Under the pieces are notes generated by a model that made no database searches, had not been told where the DNA came from, and saw only the letters and a program-made list of their open reading frames with translations. The position numbers and the translations under genes were made by a program. DNA of 64,000 bases, taken from contig CALFSK010000007.1 of NCBI GenBank assembly GCA_937916845.1, forward strand, positions 1-64,000, written 5' to 3'. Shown one piece after another: positions 16,699 through 25,460 of the stretch (position 1 is the first letter of the stretch; the number at the start of each line of letters is the position of its first letter). The stretch comes from an uncultured Lactobacillus sp. (GTDB lineage: Bacteria > Bacillota > Bacilli > Lactobacillales > Lactobacillaceae).

Positions 16699-17796
16699 AT
16701 GATGATGATGAACAATCCAACCATGTTGTCCTATATTCGCCGGGAACAGTCGGTGCTGGGTAACATTGTTGCAGCGTATCCTGAACAAATCACACAGGCC
16801 TTGGCAAACGTCCCCCGGTCACAACACTGGTTAATCTTGGCAACGGCATCCAGTCGCAATGCGGCTAACACCGCCCGGCTGTACATGCAAAAAATCGCGG
16901 GTATCCACGTGAACGTGCTTGCCACCGACCAGTACCTCACTTATGAAACCGCCGATCAAGACGTTGACGTCATCGTTGCGGTCTCCTTGACCGGTGACGA
17001 TGAAACAACCTTGGCCGCCCTTAAAAAGGCCCACACAGCAAGTCAGGCCTACACAATTGTCGTAACGGCCCAACCAGATTCCGAGTTAGCTGGTCAGTGT
17101 GACGCCACTTGTGACCTACTGACTGGGAAAGAAACGATTCCTTACATCACACTGAGTTTTCAAGCCATCGTTTTGACCCTCATGTTACTTGGCTTGCGTA
17201 GTGCCGCCAATCAGGGACGTTTAACTGAGTTGGAAGCCAACCAAGAACTCGATGACTTTAGCCTCATTATTGAAAAGATGAACTATACCATTCAACAGGC
17301 CAACGACTTCTACCGTAAATTTACGATTGATTTCACTAACGCACCAGAATTCACCGCGATTGGCGCTAGCGTTTTAGATGGGACGTTGGCTGAGATGCAA
17401 ACCAAGTTCACGGAAATCATGCGGGTGCCATCACGCGGGTACACCCTGGCGCAATTTACGAAGGGCGGTTATCTGGGTGCCCATGAGACCCACCGTCAAT
17501 TTTACGTTGAGCTCACGACTGATCCCACCGTCATGGCGCAACTACAAGCTGTCAAAGACTACGAGTCACGGCTGACGCCCCACATTTATACCATCAGTTT
17601 AACCGGGGAAGCACCCACTTCAAAGGATGAACAGACGTTACAACTAACGGCCGTAGAAGACCCTTACAAGGCACCGCTACTCGCCATCATTCCGTTCCAA
17701 GTGTTGGCCTGGTTCATTGCAAAATCAAAGGGAATCAACTTGAATCACCCAATCTTCACAGATTTCCATGACCAAATCAAAATAGCCGAAAAGTAA
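16699..17796 (+). CDS. SIS-domain (sugar isomerase-like) protein
   Basis: A 365-residue protein with two SIS domains, like the isomerase half of GlmS and the fructosamine deglycases. The first domain (about residues 35-165) has A-T-A-S-S-R-N-A-A-N. The second (about 205-345) ends in P-F-Q-V-L-A-W-F-I-A. It has no glutaminase domain, and the usual G-E-x-K-H-G-P motif is altered to G-Y-L-G-A-H-E. A role on amino sugars or glycated amines is inferred. It starts with ATG after AGGAG and is monocistronic, divergent from ade. Confidence 0.8.
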   Translation: MMMMNNPTMLSYIRREQSVLGNIVAAYPEQITQALANVPRSQHWLILATASSRNAANTARLYMQKIAGIHVNVLATDQYLTYETADQDVDVIVAVSLTGDDETTLAALKKAHTASQAYTIVVTAQPDSELAGQCDATCDLLTGKETIPYITLSFQAIVLTLMLLGLRSAANQGRLTELEANQELDDFSLIIEKMNYTIQQANDFYRKFTIDFTNAPEFTAIGASVLDGTLAEMQTKFTEIMRVPSRGYTLAQFTKGGYLGAHETHRQFYVELTTDPTVMAQLQAVKDYESRLTPHIYTISLTGEAPTSKDEQTLQLTAVEDPYKAPLLAIIPFQVLAWFIAKSKGINLNHPIFTDFHDQIKIAEK

Positions 17797-17837
17797 TCAT
17801 TGGCTATTTAATAGCCCAAAAATCGAATAATAAGCTC

Positions 17838-17881
17838 AAAAATCCGTTCAGAAATAGTTGATATTTCTGAACGGATTTTTC
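17838..17881. terminator. Bidirectional terminator (TTCAGAAAT type)
   Basis: AAAAATCCGTTCAGAAAT pairs with ATTTCTGAACGGATTTTT between the convergent SIS and nhaC genes. Confidence 0.9.
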
Positions 17882-17897
17882 GATATATTATGATCAA

Positions 17898-19340
17898 TTA
17901 ATTGATTTCTGCGGCTTGAACACCCTTCTTGGCTTTAGCAGATTTTTCTTGGCCAAGGTGTGCAATCCCGATACCGGTAAAGCCACTGATAACGGAAATA
18001 ACTGGGCAAAGTAAGCTGAAGAAGGCGAACGGTAAGTAGTCAACCGTTGGAACACCCAACGTTGTGGCTAAGAACACACCACCAACGCCCCAAGGAACTA
18101 AGTAGTTGATGACGGTCCCGCCATCTTCTAAGACCCGTCCTAAAGCTTGACCAGCTAAGCCACCATCATTGAAGGCTTTCCGAAAGGCCCGTCCTGGTAA
18201 AATGATGGATAAGAATTGTTCACCAACAAAGACGTTAACGCCGATACAAGTTAAGATTCCGGCTAGGATAAGTTTGCCATCACTATTTAAATGCTTAGCG
18301 ATTGGTGCCATGACTTGGTTGATCAAACCAAATTTAACCAGTAACCCCCCAAGTGATAACGTGACAATAATCAAGGCGACCATGCTCATCATGCTGACAA
18401 TGCCACCCCGTGAAAGTAAGGTGTCAACACTCGTATTACCAGTCTTAGAAACAAATCCAGTATTAATAATTGCGGTTAACTTGGTCATCGTGATCTTTGG
18501 TTGTTCAAATAAAATCAGACCAGCAGAGACAAAGATGTTCAGTAACATGGTTGGAATGGCTGGCATTTTAAATCCGGCACAGACAAAGACTAAGATGATT
18601 GGTAATAAGGCCAAGGCTGAAACGTTGAAGTTACCGTTCAAAACGGCGACCGTTTGATTGATTTTAGCTAAGCTGGTGCTGGCGTTATTATGACCTAAAA
18701 TGGCAAATAAGATTAATGAAATTGCACCCGCTGGAACGGTACTCCACATAATATGCTTAATGTGGGCGAATAGGTCCGTGTCAACGACGGCGGAGGCTAA
18801 GTTGTTCGTTTCAGATAATGGGGATAACTTATCGCCGAAAATCCCACCACTAATAATGGCACCGGCAACGAGGGCTGGATTCAAGTTCATGGTTACGCCC
18901 ATTCCGAAGAAGGCGATCCCGACCGTTGAGGTTACCGTAAAGGCACTCCCAACAGCCGTTCCGACTAAGGTACAAACGATGAAGACGGATGGTAAGAACC
19001 ACTGGATGTTAATCAATTTGAAACCAATAACCATTAAAGTTGGAATGGTCCCAGCGGCGATCCAAGTTGAAATCATCGCACCGATTAGAATGAAAATAAA
19101 GATGGGAACAATCCCCTTATCGATACCTTCCTTGATGCCGGCGTTAACGGCTGGCCAAGGAAAGCCCCGAAACATCGCCCAAGCAGTGACAACGCCCATC
19201 GCTAATAGGACCGGCACTTGTGGTGATAAGTGGAACCCAATGACACCCAAACTCATAATTCCTAAAACAACTAACAAGACGATTGCTGCTTCTAACGTGC
19301 TAACTTTAGGTGTGTTTTCCGTATCTTTTGTTTTTTTCAT
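17898..19340 (-). CDS. NhaC-family transporter, probably for tyrosine
   Basis: A 480-residue membrane protein with about 11-12 helices and the NhaC-family blocks G-G-I-F-G-D-K-L-S-P-L-S-E-T-N-N-L-A near residue 165 and V-G-E-Q-F-L-S-I-I-L-P-G near residue 375. NhaC proteins are named Na+/H+ antiporters, and several Firmicutes members are thought to carry amino acids or organic acids. Here a T-box leader with a UAC (Tyr) specifier controls the gene, which points to tyrosine uptake rather than pH homeostasis. It starts with ATG after GAGGAG, has a basic N-terminus, and is monocistronic. Confidence 0.88.
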   Translation of the reverse strand: MKKTKDTENTPKVSTLEAAIVLLVVLGIMSLGVIGFHLSPQVPVLLAMGVVTAWAMFRGFPWPAVNAGIKEGIDKGIVPIFIFILIGAMISTWIAAGTIPTLMVIGFKLINIQWFLPSVFIVCTLVGTAVGSAFTVTSTVGIAFFGMGVTMNLNPALVAGAIISGGIFGDKLSPLSETNNLASAVVDTDLFAHIKHIMWSTVPAGAISLILFAILGHNNASTSLAKINQTVAVLNGNFNVSALALLPIILVFVCAGFKMPAIPTMLLNIFVSAGLILFEQPKITMTKLTAIINTGFVSKTGNTSVDTLLSRGGIVSMMSMVALIIVTLSLGGLLVKFGLINQVMAPIAKHLNSDGKLILAGILTCIGVNVFVGEQFLSIILPGRAFRKAFNDGGLAGQALGRVLEDGGTVINYLVPWGVGGVFLATTLGVPTVDYLPFAFFSLLCPVISVISGFTGIGIAHLGQEKSAKAKKGVQAAEIN

Positions 19341-19471
19341 ATTAAAACTCCTCTTTTGACTGAATAAGTATCAAACAACTTCATTCAGTACTAATATCGA
19401 GCAAGTCCGCCGCATCGCTTCATTTCCATCCTCGTCATCCTCTTCTCTCATCATTTTTAATCGCATTCCAA

Positions 19472-19766
19472 TAAAAAAATCGCCCCCGCTGTTCATTAAG
19501 AACAACAGGGACGATTAGACTAGTCGCGGTACCACCCAGGTTGCGTTTGGGTCCACTGATCCAATACGCCACTCACTAGAAGATAACGGTTCTAGTTATT
19601 ACCCGTCCAACTGAAACTCGGTTACCGTATTTCAACTACAATTCCTGATCGGTTCGCAGCAACCACCGACTTTCTGACACTCAGAATTGCACCTACTTGA
19701 TGTAACGTTTAACGTTCGTTTATTAACTTGTGTTTAACAATACCATCATCATTTCTAATCGTCAAG
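19472..19766 (-). promoter_or_regulatory. T-box leader (tyrosine specifier) with promoter and terminator, upstream of nhaC
   Basis: On the minus strand TTGACG and TATTGT lie 17 bases apart (about 19737-19765). Stem I follows with the distal GGTGGTTGCTGCGAACC segment and the specifier loop GAAATACGG, giving UAC (Tyr). The T-box TGGGTGGTACCGCG lies at 19524-19537. The terminator ATCGTCCCTGTTGTTC/GAACAGCGGGGGCGAT with seven T ends at 19472. Uncharged tRNA-Tyr should allow read-through. Confidence 0.92.
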
Positions 19767-19835
19767 TCATTATTTTAATCTTTTTGCCATAAATCAATTT
19801 AAGCCCCAAAAAAGAGTCCGGATAAACCGCAAAAA

Positions 19836-19873
19836 CCCGTTCAGAAATATTCGATATTTCTGAACGGGTTTCC
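19836..19873. terminator. TTCAGAAAT-type hairpin next to family C copy 2
   Basis: AAACCCGTTCAGAAATAT pairs with ATATTTCTGAACGGGTTT. It probably ends the minus-strand hydrolase transcript and directly precedes the family C element. Confidence 0.7.
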
Positions 19874-19874
19874 T

Positions 19875-19947
19875 TATTATGATGGTCGAAGCGTGGGATG
19901 AAAGGCAATTTGATCCGCTTAACCCGACCGCCTTTCGTCCTACTCTT
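19875..19947 (+). repeat. Intergenic repeat family C, copy 2 (internally deleted)
   Basis: It keeps the ends ATGGTCGAAGCGTGGGATGA and CGACCGCCTTTCGTCCTACTCT but lacks the internal hairpin of copy 1. It ends next to the stop codon of the downstream hydrolase gene, as copy 1 does at the BCCT gene. Confidence 0.7.
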
Positions 19948-19950
19948 AAA

Positions 19951-20847
19951 TTACCAAAGAAATTCAATCATTGATTGTGCAACCTTTGGATTTTGATTTA
20001 ACGCACAGTGGGCCGCGTGCGCCCCACTATAAAATTCTTCGTGGTAGCCCGCAAGTCGATCCCGCAATAGGTAGCTGACCGAACGTGCAGACGCCACCCC
20101 AACGTAGCCATCGTTGTTATAACCGTTATTGGTATCCCCGACCACGTTGAGCAGCTGGACGTTCTTAGGAAAGTTCTTGCGGTACTTCAACATTTCCGAA
20201 AAATGCCGTGTAAACCGGACCGGCTTAGCAGCAAGCTGCTTAACGCGCCCTTCCGTTTCTGCGTTTAAATACCCCGTCAGCCCATCAAACGGTCCGGCAA
20301 TCGTGACGACCTTATTCAACGTTGGCAAGCGGTGATCATGCCCATACTTTAGCGCTTGGTTCACAATATCGTTCGAGCCGAGTGAGTGGCCCACCGCGTT
20401 GTACCGGGTTACGCCATACTTAGACTTAAGCTGAACCAATACCTGGTGTAACCAGTAAACCTGTGTTTTTTGTGAAGCGTGGCTATCTTGAAAGACAATT
20501 TGGACCATCGGGTTTTTCATTGATTTTTCCCAGTAGCCTTTAAAGCCCATGACACCATTTTTATAGACATGGACGACCAATGCCTTTTGCGCCGCACCGG
20601 CCTTTTCCGCTTTATTAATTAAATAATTTGTAGAATACGCCCCACCATTATAACCGTGCAAAAATACGGTCGCCGTATCAGATTTCTGATACTGGTTACG
20701 CAACGTTTTCGCACGCTGAGGACTTAATTGACTCGTCACTTTTGTAATCTTAGTACTCCCACCACCGGCACCAATCAGTACCACGGTTGCACCAATCACA
20801 AAAGCGAGGAGCAAAAATTGAATGACTATTCGAACTCGTTTTACCAA
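19951..20847 (-). CDS. Membrane-anchored alpha/beta hydrolase (DUF915-like)
   Basis: A 298-residue protein with an N-terminal signal-anchor (about residues 7-27) and an extracellular alpha/beta-hydrolase domain. The oxyanion-hole F-L-H-G-Y-N-G-G lies near residue 63 and the nucleophile elbow G-H-S-L-G-S near residue 153. A late G-A-H-A-A-H may provide the catalytic histidine. DUF915 proteins are common in lactobacilli and their substrates are unknown. The start is TTG with AAGGG upstream. Monocistronic. Confidence 0.82.
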   Translation of the reverse strand: MVKRVRIVIQFLLLAFVIGATVVLIGAGGGSTKITKVTSQLSPQRAKTLRNQYQKSDTATVFLHGYNGGAYSTNYLINKAEKAGAAQKALVVHVYKNGVMGFKGYWEKSMKNPMVQIVFQDSHASQKTQVYWLHQVLVQLKSKYGVTRYNAVGHSLGSNDIVNQALKYGHDHRLPTLNKVVTIAGPFDGLTGYLNAETEGRVKQLAAKPVRFTRHFSEMLKYRKNFPKNVQLLNVVGDTNNGYNNDGYVGVASARSVSYLLRDRLAGYHEEFYSGAHAAHCALNQNPKVAQSMIEFLW

Positions 20848-21016
20848 AACTAACCGTACCCTTCATTATGTCTAACATGATTCATTTTACCCGTTTGATT
20901 GAAAATAACAATTAATCATTTTGGCCTTTTTCATTTAAATCTTGATTATTTTCGATCCTAAAATCGTATTAATATTCTTTTCCTATCAAGACCACTATAA
21001 TTAGAATGATGGTTAG

Positions 21017-21559
21017 TTGATTGAACTAGCCGTGACTTTGACTCACGGAGGGATAGCGTTGGACGATCAAACATTCAAGTATCCGGATAAAGCGGCGTAC
21101 GAATTTGTTAGCCATGCTTTAGCTCATAAGGGTATTACCTATAAAGAAATTGCAGAAATCACCTATAATTTACAAATAAAGTACGTTCCCCAGCTCACGG
21201 TGGCGGAATGTGAAGCTGAGACCAAGGAAGTTCTCCATAAGCGCGAACTGTTAAATAATGCGATGGTGGCCTTAGAACTAGACCGCCTAGCCACCGAGGG
21301 ACAGCTCAAGGAACCGCTTCAATCAATTGTCGCCAACGATGCCGGCGTTTTCGGCGTTGACGAAGGCCTCGCACTCAACATGGCCAATATTTACGGCACT
21401 ATTGGTGTAACCAATTACGGTTACGTCGACAAAGTTAAGGAAGGCATCATCAAAAAACTCGACGAAGACAAATCGGGTGTCGTTAATACGTTTATCGATG
21501 ACCTCGTTGGCGCGATTGCAGCGGCCGTCGCTGCTAAGATTGCGCATAAATACGCATAG
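21017..21559 (+). CDS. Phosphatidylglycerophosphatase A-like (YutG/PgpA) protein
   Basis: A protein of up to 180 residues resembling the Firmicutes YutG branch of the PgpA family, which dephosphorylates phosphatidylglycerol phosphate. Family blocks are K-R-E-L, L-D-R-L-A, D-A-G-V-F-G-V-D-E and I-Y-G-T-I-G-V-T-N-Y-G-Y-V-D-K. The start is uncertain. TTG at 21017 keeps the whole frame but has no clear ribosome binding site, whereas TTG at 21059 lies seven bases after GGAGGG and would give 166 residues. An alanine-rich C-terminus follows. Monocistronic, with a terminator shared with the convergent Spx-like gene. Confidence 0.78.
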   Translation: MIELAVTLTHGGIALDDQTFKYPDKAAYEFVSHALAHKGITYKEIAEITYNLQIKYVPQLTVAECEAETKEVLHKRELLNNAMVALELDRLATEGQLKEPLQSIVANDAGVFGVDEGLALNMANIYGTIGVTNYGYVDKVKEGIIKKLDEDKSGVVNTFIDDLVGAIAAAVAAKIAHKYA

Positions 21560-21577
21560 ATTGACAAATAATATAAC

Positions 21578-21630
21578 AAAACGCCTACCTGTGCGCATCA
21601 GTTTTCAGCGACAGGTAGACGTTTTATTTT
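21578..21630. terminator. Bidirectional terminator
   Basis: AACGCCTACCTGT pairs imperfectly with ACAGGTAGACGTT and is followed by a T-rich run on both strands, between convergent genes. Confidence 0.75.
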
Positions 21631-21680
21631 ATTTTTTGGTTTTCCCCAAAACTCCGGCAGCAACTCTAAAGCCAGAAGTT

Positions 21681-22085
21681 TTAAGCGAGCTGATGTTTAG
21701 CCATCGCTTGCATTTTCAAGACGCGTTGATCCCGTGGAATAAACATCCGGATCTCGTCTTGGTTGAAGCCACATAGTAACCGATGATCATCAAAGATAAT
21801 TGGTCGTCTCAACAACTGTGGTGTTTCACTCAATACTTTAACGGCTTCACTCAACGGCATATCCTCAATCGGTGTCGTTTTGCTGAGCTGATGATAAGCA
21901 TTGGACTTTGTACTAATTAAATCATCAATTCCATCATACGTATACTGCAACAGGTGCTTGATTTCGGTTTCCGTCAATGGTTGAGCATTCATATTCCGTT
22001 CATGGAACGGGATTCGATGTTCTAACAACCAACGATGGGCTTTGCGACAACTTGCGGTACTTGGTAACACACATAAGTTAATCAT
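21681..22085 (-). CDS. Spx/ArsC-family regulator paralogue
   Basis: A 134-residue thioredoxin-fold protein of the Spx family, which binds the alpha subunit of RNA polymerase. The family blocks S-C-R-K-A, I-S-T-K-S and L-L-R-R-P-I-I-F-D are present, as is G-F-N-Q-D-E-I-R-M-F-I-P-R. The redox switch CxxC of classic Spx (C10, C13) is T10-A-S-C13: the first cysteine is gone, so disulfide sensing as in B. subtilis Spx is not expected. ATG start after GGGGAT. Lactobacilli carry several Spx paralogues and this appears to be a non-redox one. Confidence 0.85.
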   Translation of the reverse strand: MINLCVLPSTASCRKAHRWLLEHRIPFHERNMNAQPLTETEIKHLLQYTYDGIDDLISTKSNAYHQLSKTTPIEDMPLSEAVKVLSETPQLLRRPIIFDDHRLLCGFNQDEIRMFIPRDQRVLKMQAMAKHQLA

Positions 22086-22296
22086 AATATTATCCCCAAT
22101 CTTGCTTACCTAACAATGCAACCCCCATTATTGTGCACTGTAATAGTTGACGTCATTAATTAACAACATAATCATAGCAAAAGTTAAGGGGAAATGCTAC
22201 CGTTTTCAGGGAAATAAATAAATTAATTTGATGACCGCAGTTTATTATTGACGATATACGGATTTCATCTATACCAATTATGATATTTTTTGTTTT

Positions 22297-22671
22297 TTAT
22301 TCGGTTGGTAATTTACCGCTTGCCAACAAATAATCTCGGAGTACAACGGCTTGATTGTGTTGTTCATCCTTAGCGCCGTATAATAAGATAACATTAGACT
22401 GTTCTAATTGGCCGGCGACTTGCTTGATAAAGTCCGCTGTAATTGGGTTTTCATCCAGTTCCGCACGATATTTTTTAACAAACTCTGGGTACTTAGCTAC
22501 GTCGTGATCAAACCATTTTCGTAGCTCCGTTGATGGACCGATTGCTTTGACCCAATCATCCAAATGCGCGTTGACCTTGGATATACCACGTGGCCATAGA
22601 CGATCAACTAACAAACGGTAACCTTCCAAATCAACCGGTTTTGTGTAAATTCGTTCAAGTTTCAATAACAT
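22297..22671 (-). CDS. DUF488 family protein
   Basis: A 124-residue protein with the DUF488 hallmarks: L-V-D-R-L-W-P-R-G near residue 20, a central W-F-D-H-D, and a late L-L-Y-G-A-K-D block. The function is not established. Its start lies 39 bases from the divergent glycosylase gene, so their promoters overlap. The 210 bases downstream, toward the Spx-like gene, are AT-rich and without features. Confidence 0.85.
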   Translation of the reverse strand: MLLKLERIYTKPVDLEGYRLLVDRLWPRGISKVNAHLDDWVKAIGPSTELRKWFDHDVAKYPEFVKKYRAELDENPITADFIKQVAGQLEQSNVILLYGAKDEQHNQAVVLRDYLLASGKLPTE

Positions 22672-22710
22672 TTTACCATCTTCAATCTTTCAGAATTCGA
22701 GGAATCTATT

Positions 22711-23349
22711 TTGACAACAACATCATTTGCAACGGCCGACTTCTTTGACGGCCGTCCCACTACTGAAATTGCCCAAGCCCTCTTAGGGTCTACTTTATTA
22801 TATCGCACTGACCATCATTTGACCGGTGGGCTCATCGTTGAGACCGAAGCTTACCTGGGCACCCATGACACTGCGGCACACGCGTACAACGGTCGGCGTA
22901 GTAAATTCACCGAGCCCCTCTATCGTGAAGCCGGCACGCTTTACATATACCAACTACATGCTAACCTCCTGTTCGACGTCGTCACCCAGCCAAAGGACGT
23001 ACCGGAAGGGGTTTTAATTCGGGCAATCGAGCCCACTCACGACATAGACCAAATGATTGTGAACCGTGGAAAGAGTGGGGTACAAGTTACTAACGGCCCC
23101 GGAAAATTAGCGCAAGCACTCGGAATCACTGATCAAAAGGATAATCTCCGTTTAATTGATGACAGTCCATTTTCAATTAGTCTGGCAGAATCCCGTGAGC
23201 CCGCTCATATCCAGGCCGTTCCCCGCGTCGGCGTCAACCCTGACGCAGCTAGTGGTCAACTCCCCCTTCGTTTCATCGTGGCTGGCAATCCTTACATCAG
23301 TGATAGCCGCAAGCGTGACTGGCGTGAAGATCACGGGTGGCAAGCCTAG
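22711..23349 (+). CDS. 3-methyladenine (alkyladenine) DNA glycosylase, AAG/MPG family
   Basis: A 212-residue base-excision repair enzyme removing alkylated purines. It begins in F-F-D-G-R-P-T, followed by the catalytic E-T-E-A-Y-L-G block near residue 46 (the glutamate activates water), H-A-Y-N-G-R-R, and G-P-G-K-L-A-Q-A-L. The start is TTG after GAGGA. It is divergent from the DUF488 gene and ended by a hairpin terminator. Confidence 0.93.
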   Translation: MTTTSFATADFFDGRPTTEIAQALLGSTLLYRTDHHLTGGLIVETEAYLGTHDTAAHAYNGRRSKFTEPLYREAGTLYIYQLHANLLFDVVTQPKDVPEGVLIRAIEPTHDIDQMIVNRGKSGVQVTNGPGKLAQALGITDQKDNLRLIDDSPFSISLAESREPAHIQAVPRVGVNPDAASGQLPLRFIVAGNPYISDSRKRDWREDHGWQA

Positions 23350-23370
23350 CTAGTGACTGTTAACGTCAAA

Positions 23371-23414
23371 AAAACCGCTTCTCAGAAATTTTTAGATTTC
23401 TGCGAAGCGGTTTT
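23371..23414. terminator. Bidirectional terminator (TCAGAAAT type)
   Basis: AAAACCGCTTCTCAGAAAT pairs with ATTTCTGCGAAGCGGTTTT. Confidence 0.88.
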
Positions 23415-23473
23415 CATTTTATTTAAGTATTAAAATTCGGTCGCCCTAGCCGTTCGTAAACAAACTGCGAGAA

Positions 23474-23797
23474 CTAGCCCTCACCGACAATGACTTCAAC
23501 TTGGCCCCGTTTAGGTACAAAGTTGATGTTATAGATTGGTTCGCGTAAAACCTTTTCGTATTCTTCCAAAACATCTGATGGAAGTGGCGTGTGTTCGCCC
23601 AATTCGCGCATCAAGTCATCAACGGAGTACACTTCATTCATATCAACGAAGATACGCATGTTACTGACCACGTCATTGAGTAGTTCCGTTAAGATTGCGT
23701 TGGGCTTACCATTGCCGTCCGTCACGACGATCTGGTTGCTATCAATTTCCTTATGATCGATTTTGGTTAGCTTTACAATGTCAAATATGTTTAACAT
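23474..23797 (-). CDS. Hypothetical small acidic protein
   Basis: A 107-residue acidic protein with no family I recognise. It has an N-terminal strand-rich part and a helical D-D-L-M-R-E-L-G-E-H segment near residue 60, with no cysteines and no membrane span. ATG start with GGAGG upstream. It lies 90 bases after mutY on the same strand and could be cotranscribed. Confidence 0.7.
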   Translation of the reverse strand: MLNIFDIVKLTKIDHKEIDSNQIVVTDGNGKPNAILTELLNDVVSNMRIFVDMNEVYSVDDLMRELGEHTPLPSDVLEEYEKVLREPIYNINFVPKRGQVEVIVGEG

Positions 23798-23887
23798 TTC
23801 AATCCGTCCTCCGTTAATTTCTTAAGTTTGCTATATTTTACCACACCGCTTACAAGCAGGCAGGCTAAATGCTACCGGTTAACCCGT

Positions 23888-24988
23888 CTAGTGAACGTTC
23901 GCCCGGTTAAAAATTTTCTCCTGAACCTTAGGCATTGGTAACTGGTCCAATTCGTTGGGTAAAACACCTTGGCCGGCAAAATAGGCGAGGTCGGCTGATT
24001 GGACTTGTCCTCTAATCAGTTGAATCGTCCATTTTTGATGCGTAAACGTATGGGTGACTGGACGCAGCTTCAACATTTTGGCGGTGAGGACTAACCGGTA
24101 CTCCCGTTTGAAATAGGCCGTCACAGCAGCCAACAGGTCGGCGGTTGACGCCTCCTCGTCTAAATCCAAATCGTCCACTTTAATCAACGGAACGGTCCAT
24201 AAATTTCCTAGCATCCCGGTACTTGGGCGTTGGGTCATTAACCACTGATCCCCCATTTGCGCTAAAACTGCAACGTACGCCACCGGTTTCGGCCGTGGCT
24301 TTTTTGTTTTGACCGGATAATCTAATTCCTGACCATCTAAGTAGGCTTGGTTAAAACGTTTGACTGGTGAATGTGCCGTATCTGGCTGACGCGCCGTCAT
24401 ATAGCTGGACCCAAGATCCATAATTGCCTGGTTGAAATCGCCGGGCCGATCGTGTGGCATAATTCGGCTGATGGCCTGCTCAAAAACTTGCCGGGTTTGC
24501 GGCTTAGCAATGTCGTCATCGATCTTTAACAAGCGGCTAAAGACCCGGTAGGCATTCCCATCAACGGCCGGAACCGGTTGATTGAACGCGATACTGGCGA
24601 TTGCTCCGGCCGTATACGGCCCAATTCCAACGAGGGCTTCTAGCCCCGCGGCGGTCTGGGGCCACTGCCCATCGTAATCGGCCAATAGCTGCTGCGCACA
24701 GCGTTGCATATTACGGACCCGGGAATAGTAGCCCAAGCCTTCCCATGCCTTTAAGAGCCGTGCTTCTGGCGCATTCGCCAAGTCGGTCACCGTCGGAAAC
24801 CAGTCCATGAAGCGCTCGTAGTACGGAATTACCGTTTGGACCTGGGTCTGTTGCAACATAATTTCAGAAACCCAGACGTGGTAAGGTTCGTGGTCATGAC
24901 GCCACGGTAAATCCCGCCCTTCCTGGTCATACCAGTCCAAAAGCGTGTGTTGAAAATCTTTGATCGTGGCGGCGTTCCATTCTATCAT
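23888..24988 (-). CDS. mutY: Adenine DNA glycosylase MutY, lacking the iron-sulfur cluster
   Basis: A 366-residue enzyme removing adenine mispaired with 8-oxoguanine. The N-terminal HhH-GPD domain has the catalytic E in S-E-I-M-L-Q-Q-T, a helix-hairpin-helix G-I-G-P-Y-T-A-G near residue 120 and the catalytic V-D-G-N aspartate near residue 142. A C-terminal NUDIX-like 8-oxoG recognition domain starts near residue 235. The four cysteines (C-x6-C-x2-C-x5-C) that hold a [4Fe-4S] cluster in classic MutY, expected around residues 195-215, are all absent. ATG start after GGAGAA. Confidence 0.93.
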   Translation of the reverse strand: MIEWNAATIKDFQHTLLDWYDQEGRDLPWRHDHEPYHVWVSEIMLQQTQVQTVIPYYERFMDWFPTVTDLANAPEARLLKAWEGLGYYSRVRNMQRCAQQLLADYDGQWPQTAAGLEALVGIGPYTAGAIASIAFNQPVPAVDGNAYRVFSRLLKIDDDIAKPQTRQVFEQAISRIMPHDRPGDFNQAIMDLGSSYMTARQPDTAHSPVKRFNQAYLDGQELDYPVKTKKPRPKPVAYVAVLAQMGDQWLMTQRPSTGMLGNLWTVPLIKVDDLDLDEEASTADLLAAVTAYFKREYRLVLTAKMLKLRPVTHTFTHQKWTIQLIRGQVQSADLAYFAGQGVLPNELDQLPMPKVQEKIFNRANVH

Positions 24989-25005
24989 TTGAAAGTTCTC
25001 CTTCT

Positions 25006-25044
25006 AAAAACGCCACGCAACTCCAATTGGAGTCCGTGGCGTCA
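25006..25044 (-). terminator. Terminator upstream of mutY
   Basis: On the minus strand GACGCCACG...CGTGGCGT with an inner CTCCAATTGGAG palindrome and a T run. It separates the 25059 gene from mutY. Confidence 0.8.
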
Positions 25045-25058
25045 ATTGTTTCAGCGAC

Positions 25059-25427
25059 CTAATCTAAGGTACCCGCAAGATCGACCAACGTTTTTTCGTA
25101 ATGGTCGGTCACACTTTCATCTTGAAAATCAGCGTTAAAAACCGCTAACGTCAAGTATTCCGGGTACTTTAAGATGACTGTCGCTAAACGGTCATTCGTT
25201 TCAGGGTACTTTTGATCTTCATTATTTAAAATATCTAAACTTGCTTGATAACAAACATTCGCTAAGAATAAGTAATCAACAAAGTAGTTAAATCCTGGCT
25301 CGTTTTTTAATTTAAAATGCGCCCCAACATCTACCGTTTCCGTAATATTATTTAAATATTTCGAAACAATTTCTTGGTACTGACGTAGTAACTCCACTTT
25401 AGCTTTTGCATGTCCTTCTTCTGCCAT
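25059..25427 (-). CDS. Hypothetical protein
   Basis: A 122-residue, mostly helical acidic protein with an aromatic-rich centre (F-N-Y-F-V-D-Y-L-F) and no recognised domain. ATG start after GGTGGGGA. It is followed by a terminator and lies 33 bases downstream of the 25461 gene, so these two may form an operon. Confidence 0.7.
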   Translation of the reverse strand: MAEEGHAKAKVELLRQYQEIVSKYLNNITETVDVGAHFKLKNEPGFNYFVDYLFLANVCYQASLDILNNEDQKYPETNDRLATVILKYPEYLTLAVFNADFQDESVTDHYEKTLVDLAGTLD

Positions 25428-25460
25428 GTAAAATCCCCACCTAACTTGTATCTGTGAGAA

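Noticed and set aside
18169..19359. Two long plus-strand frames (162 and 219 codons) opposite nhaC
   Set aside because: Antisense shadows of the membrane protein; no ribosome binding sites and no recognisable family.
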